Positions 50,441-59,303 of a stretch of DNA of 64,000 bases are shown here, piece by piece (positions within the stretch are counted from its first letter, which is position 1; each line of letters starts with the position of its first letter). The stretch spans positions 5,344-69,343 of the forward strand of contig DATIFN010000020.1 in assembly GCA_035455245.1 (NCBI GenBank), given 5' to 3'. The notes under the pieces were generated by a model. That model ran no database searches. It was given only the letters and a program-made list of their open reading frames with translations, and was not told where the DNA came from. A program made the position numbers and the translations under genes. This stretch comes from UBA8516 sp035455245. GTDB lineage: Archaea > Thermoproteota > Nitrososphaeria > Nitrososphaerales > Nitrosopumilaceae.

Positions 50441-52579
50441 ATGAGTTCTGTTACCAAAATCTTTGAACAAACAATTGCCACAGATCATAAAGTAATTACT
50501 GAAGAACTTTCAAAATCTGTTTTAAAGAGATATGGTGTCAAAGTTCCAGGATATGCTCTGGTAAATTCTTCCAAAGAAGCAACAAAAGCAGCAAAACGAC
50601 TAGGATATCCCCTTGTCATGAAAGTGGTTTCACCACAAATTCTTCACAAAACTGATGTAGGTGGAGTCAAAGTCGGTTTACAAAACGAAAAGGACGTCAA
50701 GAAAGCTTTCACTGACATGTACAAGAGACTCTCAAAGAAGAAAGGAGTCAATCTAAAAGGAATTTTACTAGAGAAGATGGTTCCTCAAGGTGTAGAACTA
50801 ATTGTCGGTTTACAAAACGATCCCCAGTTTGGTCCAGTCATAATGGTAGGGCTTGGTGGAGTATTGACTGAAATTTTCAAAGATGTTGCTTTTAGAATGC
50901 TTCCAATAACAGTTGCTGATGCAAAATCAATGCTTGATGAATTAAAAGGATCAAAGATATTGCAAGGATACAGAGGAAGCAAACCAATTGACCAAAACAT
51001 GCTTGCAAAGGCACTTGTTCAGATAAGCAAGCTTGGTATTGACAATGCAGAATATTTTGACAGCATCGACTTTAATCCGATTGTAGTATATCCAAAATCA
51101 TACTATGTTGTCGACGCAAAAATAATTTTGAGAAAAGAAAAGAAAGGAGGTGCAATATCCAAGGCACAACCGAATGCAGAATTTATGGAGAAATTTTTCA
51201 CGCCACAATCAGTTGCTCTTGTAGGAGCTTCTGCAACTCCAGGAAAAATTGGAAACTCTGTCTTAGACAGTCTTGCCAAACATGACTATAAAGGAAAAGT
51301 TTATCCAATAAATCCAAAGGCTGATGAAATTTTAGGAATAAAATGCTACCCTTCTTTGGAGGCAATCCAAGATCCAGTAGACCTAGTTGTTGTTTGTGTT
51401 GACCTTTCAGTCACCTCTCCTGTCCTTGAAGCATGTGCAAAGAAAGGAATCCATAATGTTGTAATCGTATCAGGAGGAGGAAAGGAACTTGGTGGTGAAC
51501 GGGCAGCCATGGAAGCGGAGGTAAAACGAATTTCAGAGGCAAATAAAATCAGAATAGTAGGTCCAAATTGTATAGGAATGTTTAATGCCGCAAACAGACT
51601 TGACTGTGCCTTTCAAGGACAGGCAAGAATGGTACGTGCAAAATTAGGCGATGTAGCATTCCTGTCACAAAGTGGAACCATGGGCATTAGTTTTCTTGAA
51701 ACAGCAGACTCGTTTGGCCTTTCAAAGATGGTAAGCTATGGAAACAGATCAGATGTAGATGAAGCAGATATGATATGGTATCTCGCAAACGATCCTCAAA
51801 CCAAAGTAATTGCGCTCTACGTTGAAGGATTCGGAGATGGTCGCAAGTTTGTCGAAACCGCAAAACGGGTCATGGCAGAGAAGCACAAACCAGTTGTCAT
51901 TTGGAAGAGCGGAAGGACTGCAGCTGGTGCAAAACAAGCTGCATCACATACAGGATCGCTTGGAGGTTCAAACGCAATTATCATGGGGGCATTCAAACAA
52001 GCAGGAATTATTTCAGTAGACAGTTATCAAGAATTAGCAGGGGTGGTAAAAGCACTTTCATGGCAACCAGCTTCCAAAGGGAATAGAGTCGGTTTGGTTA
52101 GCAACGGTGCTGGTCCTATGATTGGTGCTATTGATCACTTTGAAAGACTTGGTCTCCAGGTTGCAAAGGTTTCCGAGTCAACTCTAGCAGAAATGAAAGC
52201 TCACTACCCACCAACTTATGTTTTGGGAACCGGTAACCCAGTAGATGTGACAGGTGGTGCAAATGCAGATGACTATAGATACACAATCCAGAAATTCATG
52301 GATGATCCAAACGTAGACATTATTATGCCATGGTTTGTCTTTCAAGATGATCCTCTAGAAGAAACAATCATAGATTATCTTGGAGAATTTTCAAGACAAC
52401 AGAAAAAACCAATTCTTGTTGGAGGAAATGGCGGACCTTATACACAGAGAGTTTCTGGATTGATTGAGAATCACAAGGTTCCTGTATATGATGACATTAG
52501 AACATGGGTTGCGGTTGCAGCCAGTACTTTTCAGTGGGGAAAACACAATCCAAACAAACAAGGTTTAAGTTCTTCATAG
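50441..52579 (+). CDS. ADP-forming acyl-CoA synthetase, probably 3-hydroxypropionyl-CoA synthetase
   Basis: Activates 3-hydroxypropionate (inferred) with ATP, giving ADP, in the thaumarchaeal hydroxypropionate/hydroxybutyrate cycle. The 712 residues start with an ATP-grasp domain (about 10-235; YPLVMKVVSPQILHKTDVGGVKVG). A CoA-binding Rossmann domain (about 245-380; VALVGASATPGKIGNSV) and ligase domains follow, with the phosphorylated His in ASHTGSLGG (around residue 501). This beta-then-alpha order is that of the characterised Nitrosopumilus enzymes. 4-Hydroxybutyrate is the alternative substrate; the adjacent hydratase favours 3-hydroxypropionate. Confidence 0.85.
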   Translation: MSSVTKIFEQTIATDHKVITEELSKSVLKRYGVKVPGYALVNSSKEATKAAKRLGYPLVMKVVSPQILHKTDVGGVKVGLQNEKDVKKAFTDMYKRLSKKKGVNLKGILLEKMVPQGVELIVGLQNDPQFGPVIMVGLGGVLTEIFKDVAFRMLPITVADAKSMLDELKGSKILQGYRGSKPIDQNMLAKALVQISKLGIDNAEYFDSIDFNPIVVYPKSYYVVDAKIILRKEKKGGAISKAQPNAEFMEKFFTPQSVALVGASATPGKIGNSVLDSLAKHDYKGKVYPINPKADEILGIKCYPSLEAIQDPVDLVVVCVDLSVTSPVLEACAKKGIHNVVIVSGGGKELGGERAAMEAEVKRISEANKIRIVGPNCIGMFNAANRLDCAFQGQARMVRAKLGDVAFLSQSGTMGISFLETADSFGLSKMVSYGNRSDVDEADMIWYLANDPQTKVIALYVEGFGDGRKFVETAKRVMAEKHKPVVIWKSGRTAAGAKQAASHTGSLGGSNAIIMGAFKQAGIISVDSYQELAGVVKALSWQPASKGNRVGLVSNGAGPMIGAIDHFERLGLQVAKVSESTLAEMKAHYPPTYVLGTGNPVDVTGGANADDYRYTIQKFMDDPNVDIIMPWFVFQDDPLEETIIDYLGEFSRQQKKPILVGGNGGPYTQRVSGLIENHKVPVYDDIRTWVAVAASTFQWGKHNPNKQGLSSS

Positions 52580-52593
52580 AATGGAATTGTGAC

Positions 52594-53355
52594 ATGTCGC
52601 TAGTCAACTTATCAAAATCTGACGGAATTTGTGTTGTAAAAATCAACAGACCAGACAAGCTAAATGCAATGAATACCGAAGTTGCAAAAGAATTGATATC
52701 AGTTTTCACTGATGTTGACAAGGATGATTCAGTAAAAGTCGTCATACTTACAGGTGAGGGGGAAAAGGCATTTTCCGCAGGGGCAGACATTGAATACATG
52801 TCAAAGATATCTCCAATAGAATCAGAGACATACGCAAAGACTGGTCATCTCTTGACATCGACTGTAGAAAATGTTAGCAAACCAACTATTGCTGCAATAA
52901 ATGGATTCGCGCTGGGTGGAGGTTGCGAGCTTGCACTGGCTTGCGATATCAGGATTGCTGCAGACACTGCGAGGATCGGGCAACCCGAAGTCACAATTGG
53001 AGTATGTCCAGGGTGGGGAGGAACACAAAGACTACAGAGAATTGTTGGAATTGCAAAAGCAAAAGAATTGATCTATACTGGCAGAATGGTAAAAGCTGAT
53101 GAAGCAAAATCAATTGGACTTGCAAACCAAGTTGTCGAATTGCCAAAATTGATGGAAGAAGCCACAAACATTGCAAAGATGATTGCTCAAAATTCTGCAA
53201 TGGCAGTAAGAATGTCTAAAATTGCAATAAACAAAGGAAGAAACACGGATATTGACACAGGTCTTGCTCTGGAATTATACACTTGGGGCCTTTGCTTTAC
53301 TCATCCAGACAGACAAGAACGAATGACTGCTTTTGTGAACAAATCAAAGAAATAA
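52594..53355 (+). CDS. 3-hydroxypropionyl-CoA dehydratase / crotonyl-CoA hydratase
   Basis: A 253-residue enoyl-CoA hydratase (crotonase) family protein. The oxyanion-hole AFSAGADIEYM and both catalytic Glu residues are present: GGGCELALACDIRIAAD and GQPEVTIGVCPGWGGTQRL. Directly after the synthetase (14 bases), it is the expected next enzyme of the carbon-fixation cycle; in Nitrosopumilus one such enzyme serves both hydration steps. The start is the ATG at 52594 (MSLVNLSKSDG); a longer frame upstream lies inside the synthetase gene. Confidence 0.9.
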   Translation: MSLVNLSKSDGICVVKINRPDKLNAMNTEVAKELISVFTDVDKDDSVKVVILTGEGEKAFSAGADIEYMSKISPIESETYAKTGHLLTSTVENVSKPTIAAINGFALGGGCELALACDIRIAADTARIGQPEVTIGVCPGWGGTQRLQRIVGIAKAKELIYTGRMVKADEAKSIGLANQVVELPKLMEEATNIAKMIAQNSAMAVRMSKIAINKGRNTDIDTGLALELYTWGLCFTHPDRQERMTAFVNKSKK

Positions 53356-53400
53356 TCCCTCATTTGAGATTGAATTCCTAGTATGTCACGTAGGAAAAGC

Positions 53401-53410
53401 TTATTATAAT
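53401..53410 (+). promoter_or_regulatory. TATA box of the IscA-type gene
   Basis: TTATTATAAT, about 28 bases before the ATG at 53433; a GAGG follows at 53417-53420. Confidence 0.5.
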
Positions 53411-53432
53411 TTGAAAGAGGAAAAGTATTATC

Positions 53433-53783
53433 ATGAGTAACACACAGTCTACAAAACTACTGACCATCACGGCTAAAGCAGCAGAGAAGATTGCTGTTTT
53501 TATGAAAGAAGAGACTGAAAAGCCAGAATACCTTAGAGTTTACGTACAAGGCGGTGGATGTTCAGGTCTTTCGTATGGCATGAGTTTTGAAAAAACAAAA
53601 GAAGAAGATGACGTACTAATTGAGGAAAATGGAGTAAAAATCTTAGTCGATAGTTATAGCCAAGACTACCTCAAGGGTGCAAATGTAGATTATATCGAAA
53701 GTCTAATGGGCGCCGGATTTAAGATAAACAACCCAAACGTAACAAAGAGTTGTTCTTGCGGATCCTCGTTTAGCACTTCCTAA
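53433..53783 (+). CDS. HesB/IscA/ErpA-type iron-sulfur assembly protein
   Basis: A-type carrier that delivers Fe-S clusters. The 116 residues have the three conserved cysteines: GGGCSGLSYGM and SCSCGSSF at the C-terminus, plus the LVDSYSQDYLKGANVDYIE segment. The length is normal. It is monocistronic, with its own TATA box and a T-tract downstream. The client cannot be told from sequence. Confidence 0.93.
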   Translation: MSNTQSTKLLTITAKAAEKIAVFMKEETEKPEYLRVYVQGGGCSGLSYGMSFEKTKEEDDVLIEENGVKILVDSYSQDYLKGANVDYIESLMGAGFKINNPNVTKSCSCGSSFSTS

Positions 53784-53794
53784 GTACAGAACAA

Positions 53795-53806
53795 TTTTTT
53801 ATTTTT
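53795..53806 (+). terminator. T-rich terminator after the IscA-type gene
   Basis: TTTTTTATTTTT starts 12 bases after the stop codon and precedes the convergent RAM gene; a typical archaeal poly-T stop signal. Confidence 0.45.
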
Positions 53807-53826
53807 AGTTTATTTTGGTGTCGTTA

Positions 53827-54066
53827 TTATTCCTGCTCTTCAATTACCATCAAAGTCATTGTTGTGTGGATGTGCGGTACCTTTCGTATTTGTTTTGTTA
53901 TTATTTTTTCAAGAACAATTTGATCCTTTGCCTCTACCTTTACAACAATATCATAAAGACTCAATACACCAACAGCCTCCTTTACACCTTCAATTTTCTT
54001 TAGGTTTCTAATTACCCATTCCTCCATCCCAGTCTCACAGTGAATGATCACATAAGCTTGTGCCAT
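53827..54066 (-). CDS. stand-alone Lrp/AsnC ligand-binding (RAM) domain
   Basis: A 79-residue RAM protein without a DNA-binding domain: AYVIIHCETGMEEWVIRNL, then GVLSLYDIVVKVEAKD, ending TTMTLMVIEEQE. It is a paralogue of the protein at 18515-18745. It lies just downstream of gdhA on the same strand (gap of 42 bases), so a link to glutamate or other amino-acid sensing is plausible but unproven. Confidence 0.85.
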   Translation of the reverse strand: MAQAYVIIHCETGMEEWVIRNLKKIEGVKEAVGVLSLYDIVVKVEAKDQIVLEKIITKQIRKVPHIHTTMTLMVIEEQE

Positions 54067-54108
54067 GATTAACTATACACTTTCATCTAGATTTAGTTTT
54101 GCAAAAGT

Positions 54109-55410
54109 CTAAGGCCAAAGGCCTTTTGTATGAAATGCATCAACTACACGTTTTACTGCGAGAACCATTGCAGCCTTTCTCATATCGACCTTATGTTTTA
54201 TTGACATTTCATATGTTGCATGGAAGTTTTCAACAAGGTGTGCTTCCATTTTTTTGGCAACTTCATCAAAGGGCCAATAATAACCCATATTATTTTGAAC
54301 CCATTCCAAATATGAAATAGTTACACCACCTGCATTTGCAAGTATGTCAGGAATGGTCATTATCTTCTTTTTATATAATATAGGATCCGCTTCCGGTAGC
54401 GTTGGACCATTTGCAGCTTCACCAATTATTTTACATTTTAGTTTTTGCGCAATTTTAGCATCGATTTGATTTTCTAATGCACCTGGAATTAAAACATCGC
54501 AATCAGCAGTCAACAACTGTTCAGTACTAACTTTCTTACTTTTTGGGAATCCTACAACTGTTCCTTTCTTTTGTTTCCATTTTTCAAGTTCTTTCATACT
54601 AATTCCTTTTGGATTAACTATAGAACCTTTAGAATCAGATGCACCAACAATTATGCATCCTAATTTTTCCAAATATTCACCTGCAAATGTAGAAGCATTT
54701 CCAAATCCTTGTAAAACAACTTTGGCACCTTTTAAATTAAGTTTCAAAGCTTTTGCGGCCTCTCTCACACAAATTGAAGTTCCAAGACCAGTTGCAACAT
54801 TTCTTGCAAGTGAACCTCCCATCTCTATTGGTTTTCCTGTAATCACTCCTGGTTGACTCGTATTGCCGTTTAATTTACCATACACATCCATTATCTGAGA
54901 CATTTCTTTACCTGTTGTATACACATCTGGTGCAGGAATATCTTTTTGTGGCCCTATAATTTCTGAAATCATAAATGCAAATCGTCTAGTAATTCTTTCA
55001 AGCTCTCCGGCACTGATTTTTTCTTTCTTTGGGTTTACAAAGACTCCTCCCTTTCCGCCACCCAACGGTATGTTAGCAATTGCACATTTCCAAGTCATCC
55101 ATGAAGAAAGTGCCATGACTTCTCTTTCCATATATTTGACTCCGCCTTTAGGATCAAAGTATCTAATACCGCCCTTGTATGGTCCACGATCATTATTATG
55201 TTGGCTACGAAATCCCGTAAAGATTCTAATCTTTCCATTATCCATCATTACTGGAATTTTTACCCTTAGGACTTTGTTTGGCATTATTAGATATTCTCTT
55301 AATCCTTGATCTTTAATTCCTAAAATATCACATGCATCATTGACTTGTTTGCTTGCACTAGCAAATGGATCGGGGCTTCCTTTTTCTCCAACCCATCGTT
55401 CAATGCTCAT
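54109..55410 (-). CDS. gdhA: glutamate dehydrogenase
   Basis: Makes glutamate from 2-oxoglutarate and ammonia (or the reverse), central to nitrogen assimilation in an ammonia oxidiser. The 433 residues have the substrate site GGIRYFDPKGG, the catalytic-Lys block IPLGGGKGGVFVNP, PAPDVYTTGKEM, and the NAD(P) motif VVLQGFGNASTFAGEYL. The length is usual for the hexameric enzyme. A stand-alone RAM gene follows. A fragment of a second gdh lies upstream (55442-55561). Confidence 0.95.
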   Translation of the reverse strand: MSIERWVGEKGSPDPFASASKQVNDACDILGIKDQGLREYLIMPNKVLRVKIPVMMDNGKIRIFTGFRSQHNNDRGPYKGGIRYFDPKGGVKYMEREVMALSSWMTWKCAIANIPLGGGKGGVFVNPKKEKISAGELERITRRFAFMISEIIGPQKDIPAPDVYTTGKEMSQIMDVYGKLNGNTSQPGVITGKPIEMGGSLARNVATGLGTSICVREAAKALKLNLKGAKVVLQGFGNASTFAGEYLEKLGCIIVGASDSKGSIVNPKGISMKELEKWKQKKGTVVGFPKSKKVSTEQLLTADCDVLIPGALENQIDAKIAQKLKCKIIGEAANGPTLPEADPILYKKKIMTIPDILANAGGVTISYLEWVQNNMGYYWPFDEVAKKMEAHLVENFHATYEMSIKHKVDMRKAAMVLAVKRVVDAFHTKGLWP

Positions 55411-55441
55411 GACAATAATTTTCAGTGAAGCTATGTTATAT

Positions 55442-55561
55442 TCATTTCTTTATTTTAGAATAAAATAGATCCGAATCCGAGCCCAATTTTTTGGCTCCTC
55501 TTACACAATATGCCCCTCCAAGTAAAGTAGCAACATTTCTTGCAAGCGAGCCAGATATCAA
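55442..55561 (-). pseudogene. fragment of a second glutamate dehydrogenase gene
   Basis: In the 178-base gap between gdhA and tatA, the minus strand encodes ISGSLARNVATLLGG, then AYCVRGAKKLGSDSD, and a TGA. The first part matches MGGSLARNVATGLGTSICVREAAKAL of the intact GDH at 54109. The DNA matches too, for example GCAACATTTCTTGC in both. There is no start codon or upstream homology, so this is a degraded partial duplicate or the remains of a paralogue that once stood in tandem. Confidence 0.6.
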
Positions 55562-55588
55562 ATTTAAATTTGTGGAGGGTAACCAGAA

Positions 55589-55936
55589 TTATGCCGTATT
55601 TTCATGATCGCGATCGGTTTTCCCCATCTTTGATGCAATGATATTCCGCAATTCGTCATCACTTTTATTTAAAAAATCTACACCAAGTGATTTTGCGATC
55701 ATCTCAAGCTTCTGTCGTTCTATTTCAACTGGACCTTGCACGTTAATGTTGTAATTTGAAGTGACATTTTGGATCTCATTTTGAACCATGGTTTTTGCCT
55801 TGTTATATTCCCCGACTGCTTTGCCGAGCTTTTTTGATAGTTCTGGTAGTCGCTTTGAGCCCAAAAATAAAACAATTACAACAAAAGCGATGATGAACCA
55901 TTCGCTTCCCAATATATTGAGGTAGAAATCATGCAT
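55589..55936 (-). CDS. tatA: Sec-independent translocase subunit TatA/B
   Basis: A 115-residue TatA-type protein: a short N-terminal exterior, one membrane helix (EWFIIAFVVIVLFLG), then the amphipathic helix starting SKRLPELSKKLGKAVGEYNK and a charged C-terminal tail. It exports folded proteins, with TatC encoded elsewhere. The usual FG between the helices is here FLGSKRLPEL. No partner tat gene lies in the window. Confidence 0.88.
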   Translation of the reverse strand: MHDFYLNILGSEWFIIAFVVIVLFLGSKRLPELSKKLGKAVGEYNKAKTMVQNEIQNVTSNYNINVQGPVEIERQKLEMIAKSLGVDFLNKSDDELRNIIASKMGKTDRDHENTA

Positions 55937-56303
55937 GATGAATTTCTACCCTATTCCAAAATTAAAGCTATTCGTGTTGAAAAGTAGAAAAAATGTCTCT
56001 CTAGGCATGGCCGTAACGGTTACTTTGAAACTTGATTACAGAAAAGCAATCAAACTTTGCATCGATTTCTATTTCATGAGAAATGAATTTGTTCTCAAAC
56101 CTGTCATAGCAGCAGACCAATGAGTTTTAGGATGAACTGGAACGGAATAAAATTTGGACATAAATCTTTTTTTCCCATTGATGGAATTTTCAAACTTGGT
56201 ACATAATTTTTATAAATAATGAAAGTCGTCTTGGAAAAACTGCTATCCATGTTAGTAGAAAAGCTGCGGCATATTTTTATAAAATAAGAAATTTTTGAAG
56301 GCA
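55937..56303 (+). other. intergenic region, no convincing gene
   Basis: A 62-codon frame starts at 55935 and ends near 56123, but it overlaps the tatA start, has no family resemblance and no promoter of its own, so I do not call it. A TATA-like TTTTTATAAAAT at 56274-56285 serves the gene at 56304. Nothing else is recognised. Confidence 0.4.
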
Positions 56304-56576
56304 ATGACTGTCAAAAAAGGAATAGAAATTCTGGATTGGTGGATATACCACAAACAAAAAGTCATGACCCAACTCAAAAACGATTGGCATTACGAATCAT
56401 TTGATGAAGGAACATGTGTTTCAAAAATGCTGTATGAAGCAGAGAGAATGGATATTGAAAATTTACAATTAATTCGAAAACAACTCGTCCCCAATTGCAA
56501 TCATCCAAAAGAAGACTTGGATTTAGACCCCGATACAAAGATGCCATATTGCATGGCATGTAATTGGGATCTCTAA
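56304..56576 (+). CDS. hypothetical protein with C-terminal Cys cluster
   Basis: A 90-residue protein (from the ATG at 56304; a TTG at 56295 adds three residues) that I do not recognise. A helical N-terminal half (GIEILDWWIYHKQKVMTQL) and a C-terminal metal-binding-like cluster CNHPKEDLDL, then CMACNWDL, are visible. The TATA-like box about 25 bases before the ATG supports this start. It is soluble. Confidence 0.6.
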   Translation: MTVKKGIEILDWWIYHKQKVMTQLKNDWHYESFDEGTCVSKMLYEAERMDIENLQLIRKQLVPNCNHPKEDLDLDPDTKMPYCMACNWDL

Positions 56577-56909
56577 TTTTATTTTTTTATTTTGAAGTAT
56601 AATTTTTTATTTTTGTACTCAATATTTGGTAGAAAATAACTTGACCACGAATATATCAAACGGCAAAAATTTACAAAACCCAAAAAATTGTGGAAAATAA
56701 CCTTTCATGAGTAAATTATGCCTAAAATGCTTCAATTTTTTATACCAAATTTAAGGAAAGTAACTTTCATGTGCTAGTGATGATTGCATGCGAGTCTAAT
56801 ATTGAGAAAGTTTTAGATTGGTTTTATGGATTTAATTAAAATTATTCATTTAAAAACCAAAATTGTTGCCACGTAAGATGACAAGACTGAGAATCTACGA
56901 ATAATTAAT
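56577..56909 (+). repeat. gene-free region with three operator-like repeats
   Basis: After a T-rich terminator-like stretch (56579-56616), GAAAATAAC occurs at 56632 and 56693 and GAAAGTAAC at 56756, about 61 and 63 bases apart. The third copy is part of GAAAGTAACTTTC (56756-56768), a near-perfect palindrome; copies two and three continue to TTTCATG. They may be operators for the gene at 56910. No gene is seen here. Confidence 0.35.
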
Positions 56910-57302
56910 ATGCCAAAAGAATTGTGTCAAGTCATGGAATATTGTGAGTTTTTAATAGAAATTTTAAAGATCGATCCAAAAGTTAGGTTTGTAGGTATGT
57001 ATGATGATGATTATAAAAAAATAACTGACGGATACCAAGCTGATGTGCTTGCTCACCTGAGTAGAGAAGAAATGGCAAATTCAGTAAGGTATGACATGAA
57101 GCGTTGGGAAACTTATAAAATGTTTCATAATCAATTAGGAGATACACAATATGCCATGGTAAAATACGAAAAAGCGACCCTGCTAACTTTTTCATTTAAT
57201 AAAGACGAATATTTACGAGTAAGTATTGAGCCAAATGCTGATTATAAGCAAATCATAGACAAGATACAATCTTTAATAATAAAAAATCCCGTCATAAAAT
57301 AA
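56910..57302 (+). CDS. hypothetical protein, roadblock/profilin-like pattern
   Basis: A 130-residue soluble protein. Strand-helix order (RFVGMYDDDYKKI, QLGDTQYAMVKYEKATLLTF, YLRVSIEPNADYKQIIDKIQSLI) suggests a profilin- or roadblock/LC7-like fold; I cannot name a family, though a DUF6659-type match is possible. The preceding region holds three operator-like repeats. It is monocistronic. Confidence 0.6.
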   Translation: MPKELCQVMEYCEFLIEILKIDPKVRFVGMYDDDYKKITDGYQADVLAHLSREEMANSVRYDMKRWETYKMFHNQLGDTQYAMVKYEKATLLTFSFNKDEYLRVSIEPNADYKQIIDKIQSLIIKNPVIK

Positions 57303-57448
57303 GTTGAATTTTAATTAATCATAATATTATTTCCTAAAAAATTAGAACAATCATGTCTGTACGACTATAAACAATGTAGTCAATTACCAGATTTTGATTC
57401 TTGGAAAATTGGGGCATAAAGAAGAAGTTTTAATTTTTTCCAATTATT

Positions 57449-59299
57449 TTAACCGTATTGATAGTGAATTCCTTTTTCACCACGAGGGTGTTTCCATTCC
57501 GTTCCTTGAGAACAGGTACCACAATCTACACACCCTTCATGTTGTAGTATTGTTTTTCCACCTTCCTCAGTGTAGCATTTGGCTGGACATAAAGTAATCA
57601 TCTTTTTCATAAATTCATTGTCACCGTCAAGAATTTTGATGTGAGAAAGGTCATCATCATTATAACTTAGCTTTCCAATGCGGTCAGCAATTGATGGAAT
57701 ACTGGGAGAATATGAATTTGTGACTGATTTTCCCAATCTTTCAGCTAATTCAATTGGGATTTTCACATAGGTATCTTCTGATTCAATCATTGGGAGAAGC
57801 TTATCATATCCTAGAATATTTGCAAATTTTACAGCAATTCCTCTTAATGTTCCACTTGACATCATTTTTAAAATCGGCCCATAACGTGAGCCGATAATAT
57901 CTTTTGGAACATTTTTTGTTGCATCCAAAAAGATCTTCAGATAATCTTTGTCAATTTGTTCCATGTCAATTGTATACGGGCTCTCCTCCAACGATAAAGA
58001 ATAATATCCTCCAAGGAAATTTTCAGAAAAATTATTCTTATCAAGTGCTCTTGCCACTGCATTGGCTGCTCTTACACCATCATCAATGCCAACATTTAAT
58101 CCCTCAATTCTTGGACCTACAAAAACTCCTCTTCCCGCAGCATCGCCTGCAAACAAGATATTCTTGAAAAATGGTTTTTTCATTCTACATCTTTTACCAT
58201 CTGGAATTAATTTTGCGCCATATTCGGCTTCAACGTAATCAGTTTTAAAAGTAACATGGTATTTTGAAGTCATTTGGTCTTGGACAAATGATAATTTTGC
58301 CTTTAAATCATTTGAGGCTTGTTCATCTTTTTTATTAGAAGAAAGGTAGTCTTCTCTAACTTCATACCATGTTTTAATTAATTTTGTTACAGCGAAACGA
58401 ATTCGAAGTTGTTCTTCTTGTGGTAAATTCTTATCGATCTCTGGTCTTACCGGTACATCATCTTTGATGAATTCATTTATCATTGGATTTTTTAATAAGG
58501 CATCTATCAATTGGTATGGTTCAGTTGGATTTTTTAGTAGTGAATCAAAATGATAAACGGCTCCTACTGAAAGTGTATTACGATTAGTGTAAAGAAACCC
58601 TCCCCCAATATGATTTAGAGTCACATCACCAGCAAAAAGATGTGCTGCTCCTTCTCCAGGACCCACTCCAAATCTTTCCTCAATTATTTTTTCAGGTAAT
58701 TTTATTATTACTTTGACTCCCTGATACAATTGCGTGGGTGTAAACTTTGGCCTAGCACCAGTTATTTCAGATATTTCTGAATTCACCCCATCAGCTGCTA
58801 TTACAGATTTAACCTCAAATTCTTCAAGTTCATCTGTTTGAATGATGGTTTTTCCATTTTCATCCCATCTGATTGATTTTACGTGGATACCAGGTATTAT
58901 CCCACCGCCAAATTTTTGAGCGCTTTCAACTGCCTGTTTGGCAAACCAAGCATTGAGCTTGTTTAATAAAACTGAATATCCAAAATTTGCTTGATAATCA
59001 TGAGCTGCAGTAAGATCCATTGAATATACTTTATCTTTTGATGTAGAGTGAAGGATGTATTTTGTTATTTTTCTTTCAAATGGGGCATCTTCAAGGAAAT
59101 TTTCGAAAACCTGTTCAACATTATTTACATTGCCTTTTTTTGGTTTCTTTGAATAAAGAATACCACCAGAGATGTTTTTTGATCCGATTTTTGAACCGGC
59201 CTCTAAGAGAATTGCCTGTTTTCCAAGATTAGATAATTGTTTTAATGCGGCCAAGCCGGTAGAACCGCCGCCAATAATTGCTACATCATATTTTTCCAT
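57449..59299 (-). CDS. ETF-quinone oxidoreductase (FixC) with fused ferredoxin (FixX)
   Basis: Passes electrons from ETF to membrane quinone. Residues about 1-450 form the FAD part (DVAIIGGGSTGLAALKQLS; ILFAGDAAGRGVFVGPRIEG). The C-terminal 50 residues form an iron-sulfur domain with CPAKCYTEEGG and HEGCVDCGTC. The 616-residue length fits a FixC-FixX fusion or archaeal ETF-QO. It is the last gene of the etfB-etfA-ETF-QO operon (gap of four bases to etfA). Confidence 0.9.
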   Translation of the reverse strand: MEKYDVAIIGGGSTGLAALKQLSNLGKQAILLEAGSKIGSKNISGGILYSKKPKKGNVNNVEQVFENFLEDAPFERKITKYILHSTSKDKVYSMDLTAAHDYQANFGYSVLLNKLNAWFAKQAVESAQKFGGGIIPGIHVKSIRWDENGKTIIQTDELEEFEVKSVIAADGVNSEISEITGARPKFTPTQLYQGVKVIIKLPEKIIEERFGVGPGEGAAHLFAGDVTLNHIGGGFLYTNRNTLSVGAVYHFDSLLKNPTEPYQLIDALLKNPMINEFIKDDVPVRPEIDKNLPQEEQLRIRFAVTKLIKTWYEVREDYLSSNKKDEQASNDLKAKLSFVQDQMTSKYHVTFKTDYVEAEYGAKLIPDGKRCRMKKPFFKNILFAGDAAGRGVFVGPRIEGLNVGIDDGVRAANAVARALDKNNFSENFLGGYYSLSLEESPYTIDMEQIDKDYLKIFLDATKNVPKDIIGSRYGPILKMMSSGTLRGIAVKFANILGYDKLLPMIESEDTYVKIPIELAERLGKSVTNSYSPSIPSIADRIGKLSYNDDDLSHIKILDGDNEFMKKMITLCPAKCYTEEGGKTILQHEGCVDCGTCSQGTEWKHPRGEKGIHYQYG

Positions 59300-59303
59300 A
59301 AAA

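Noticed and set aside
55935..56123. 62-codon frame on the plus strand
   Set aside because: It overlaps the tatA start, shows no recognisable pattern and lacks its own promoter.
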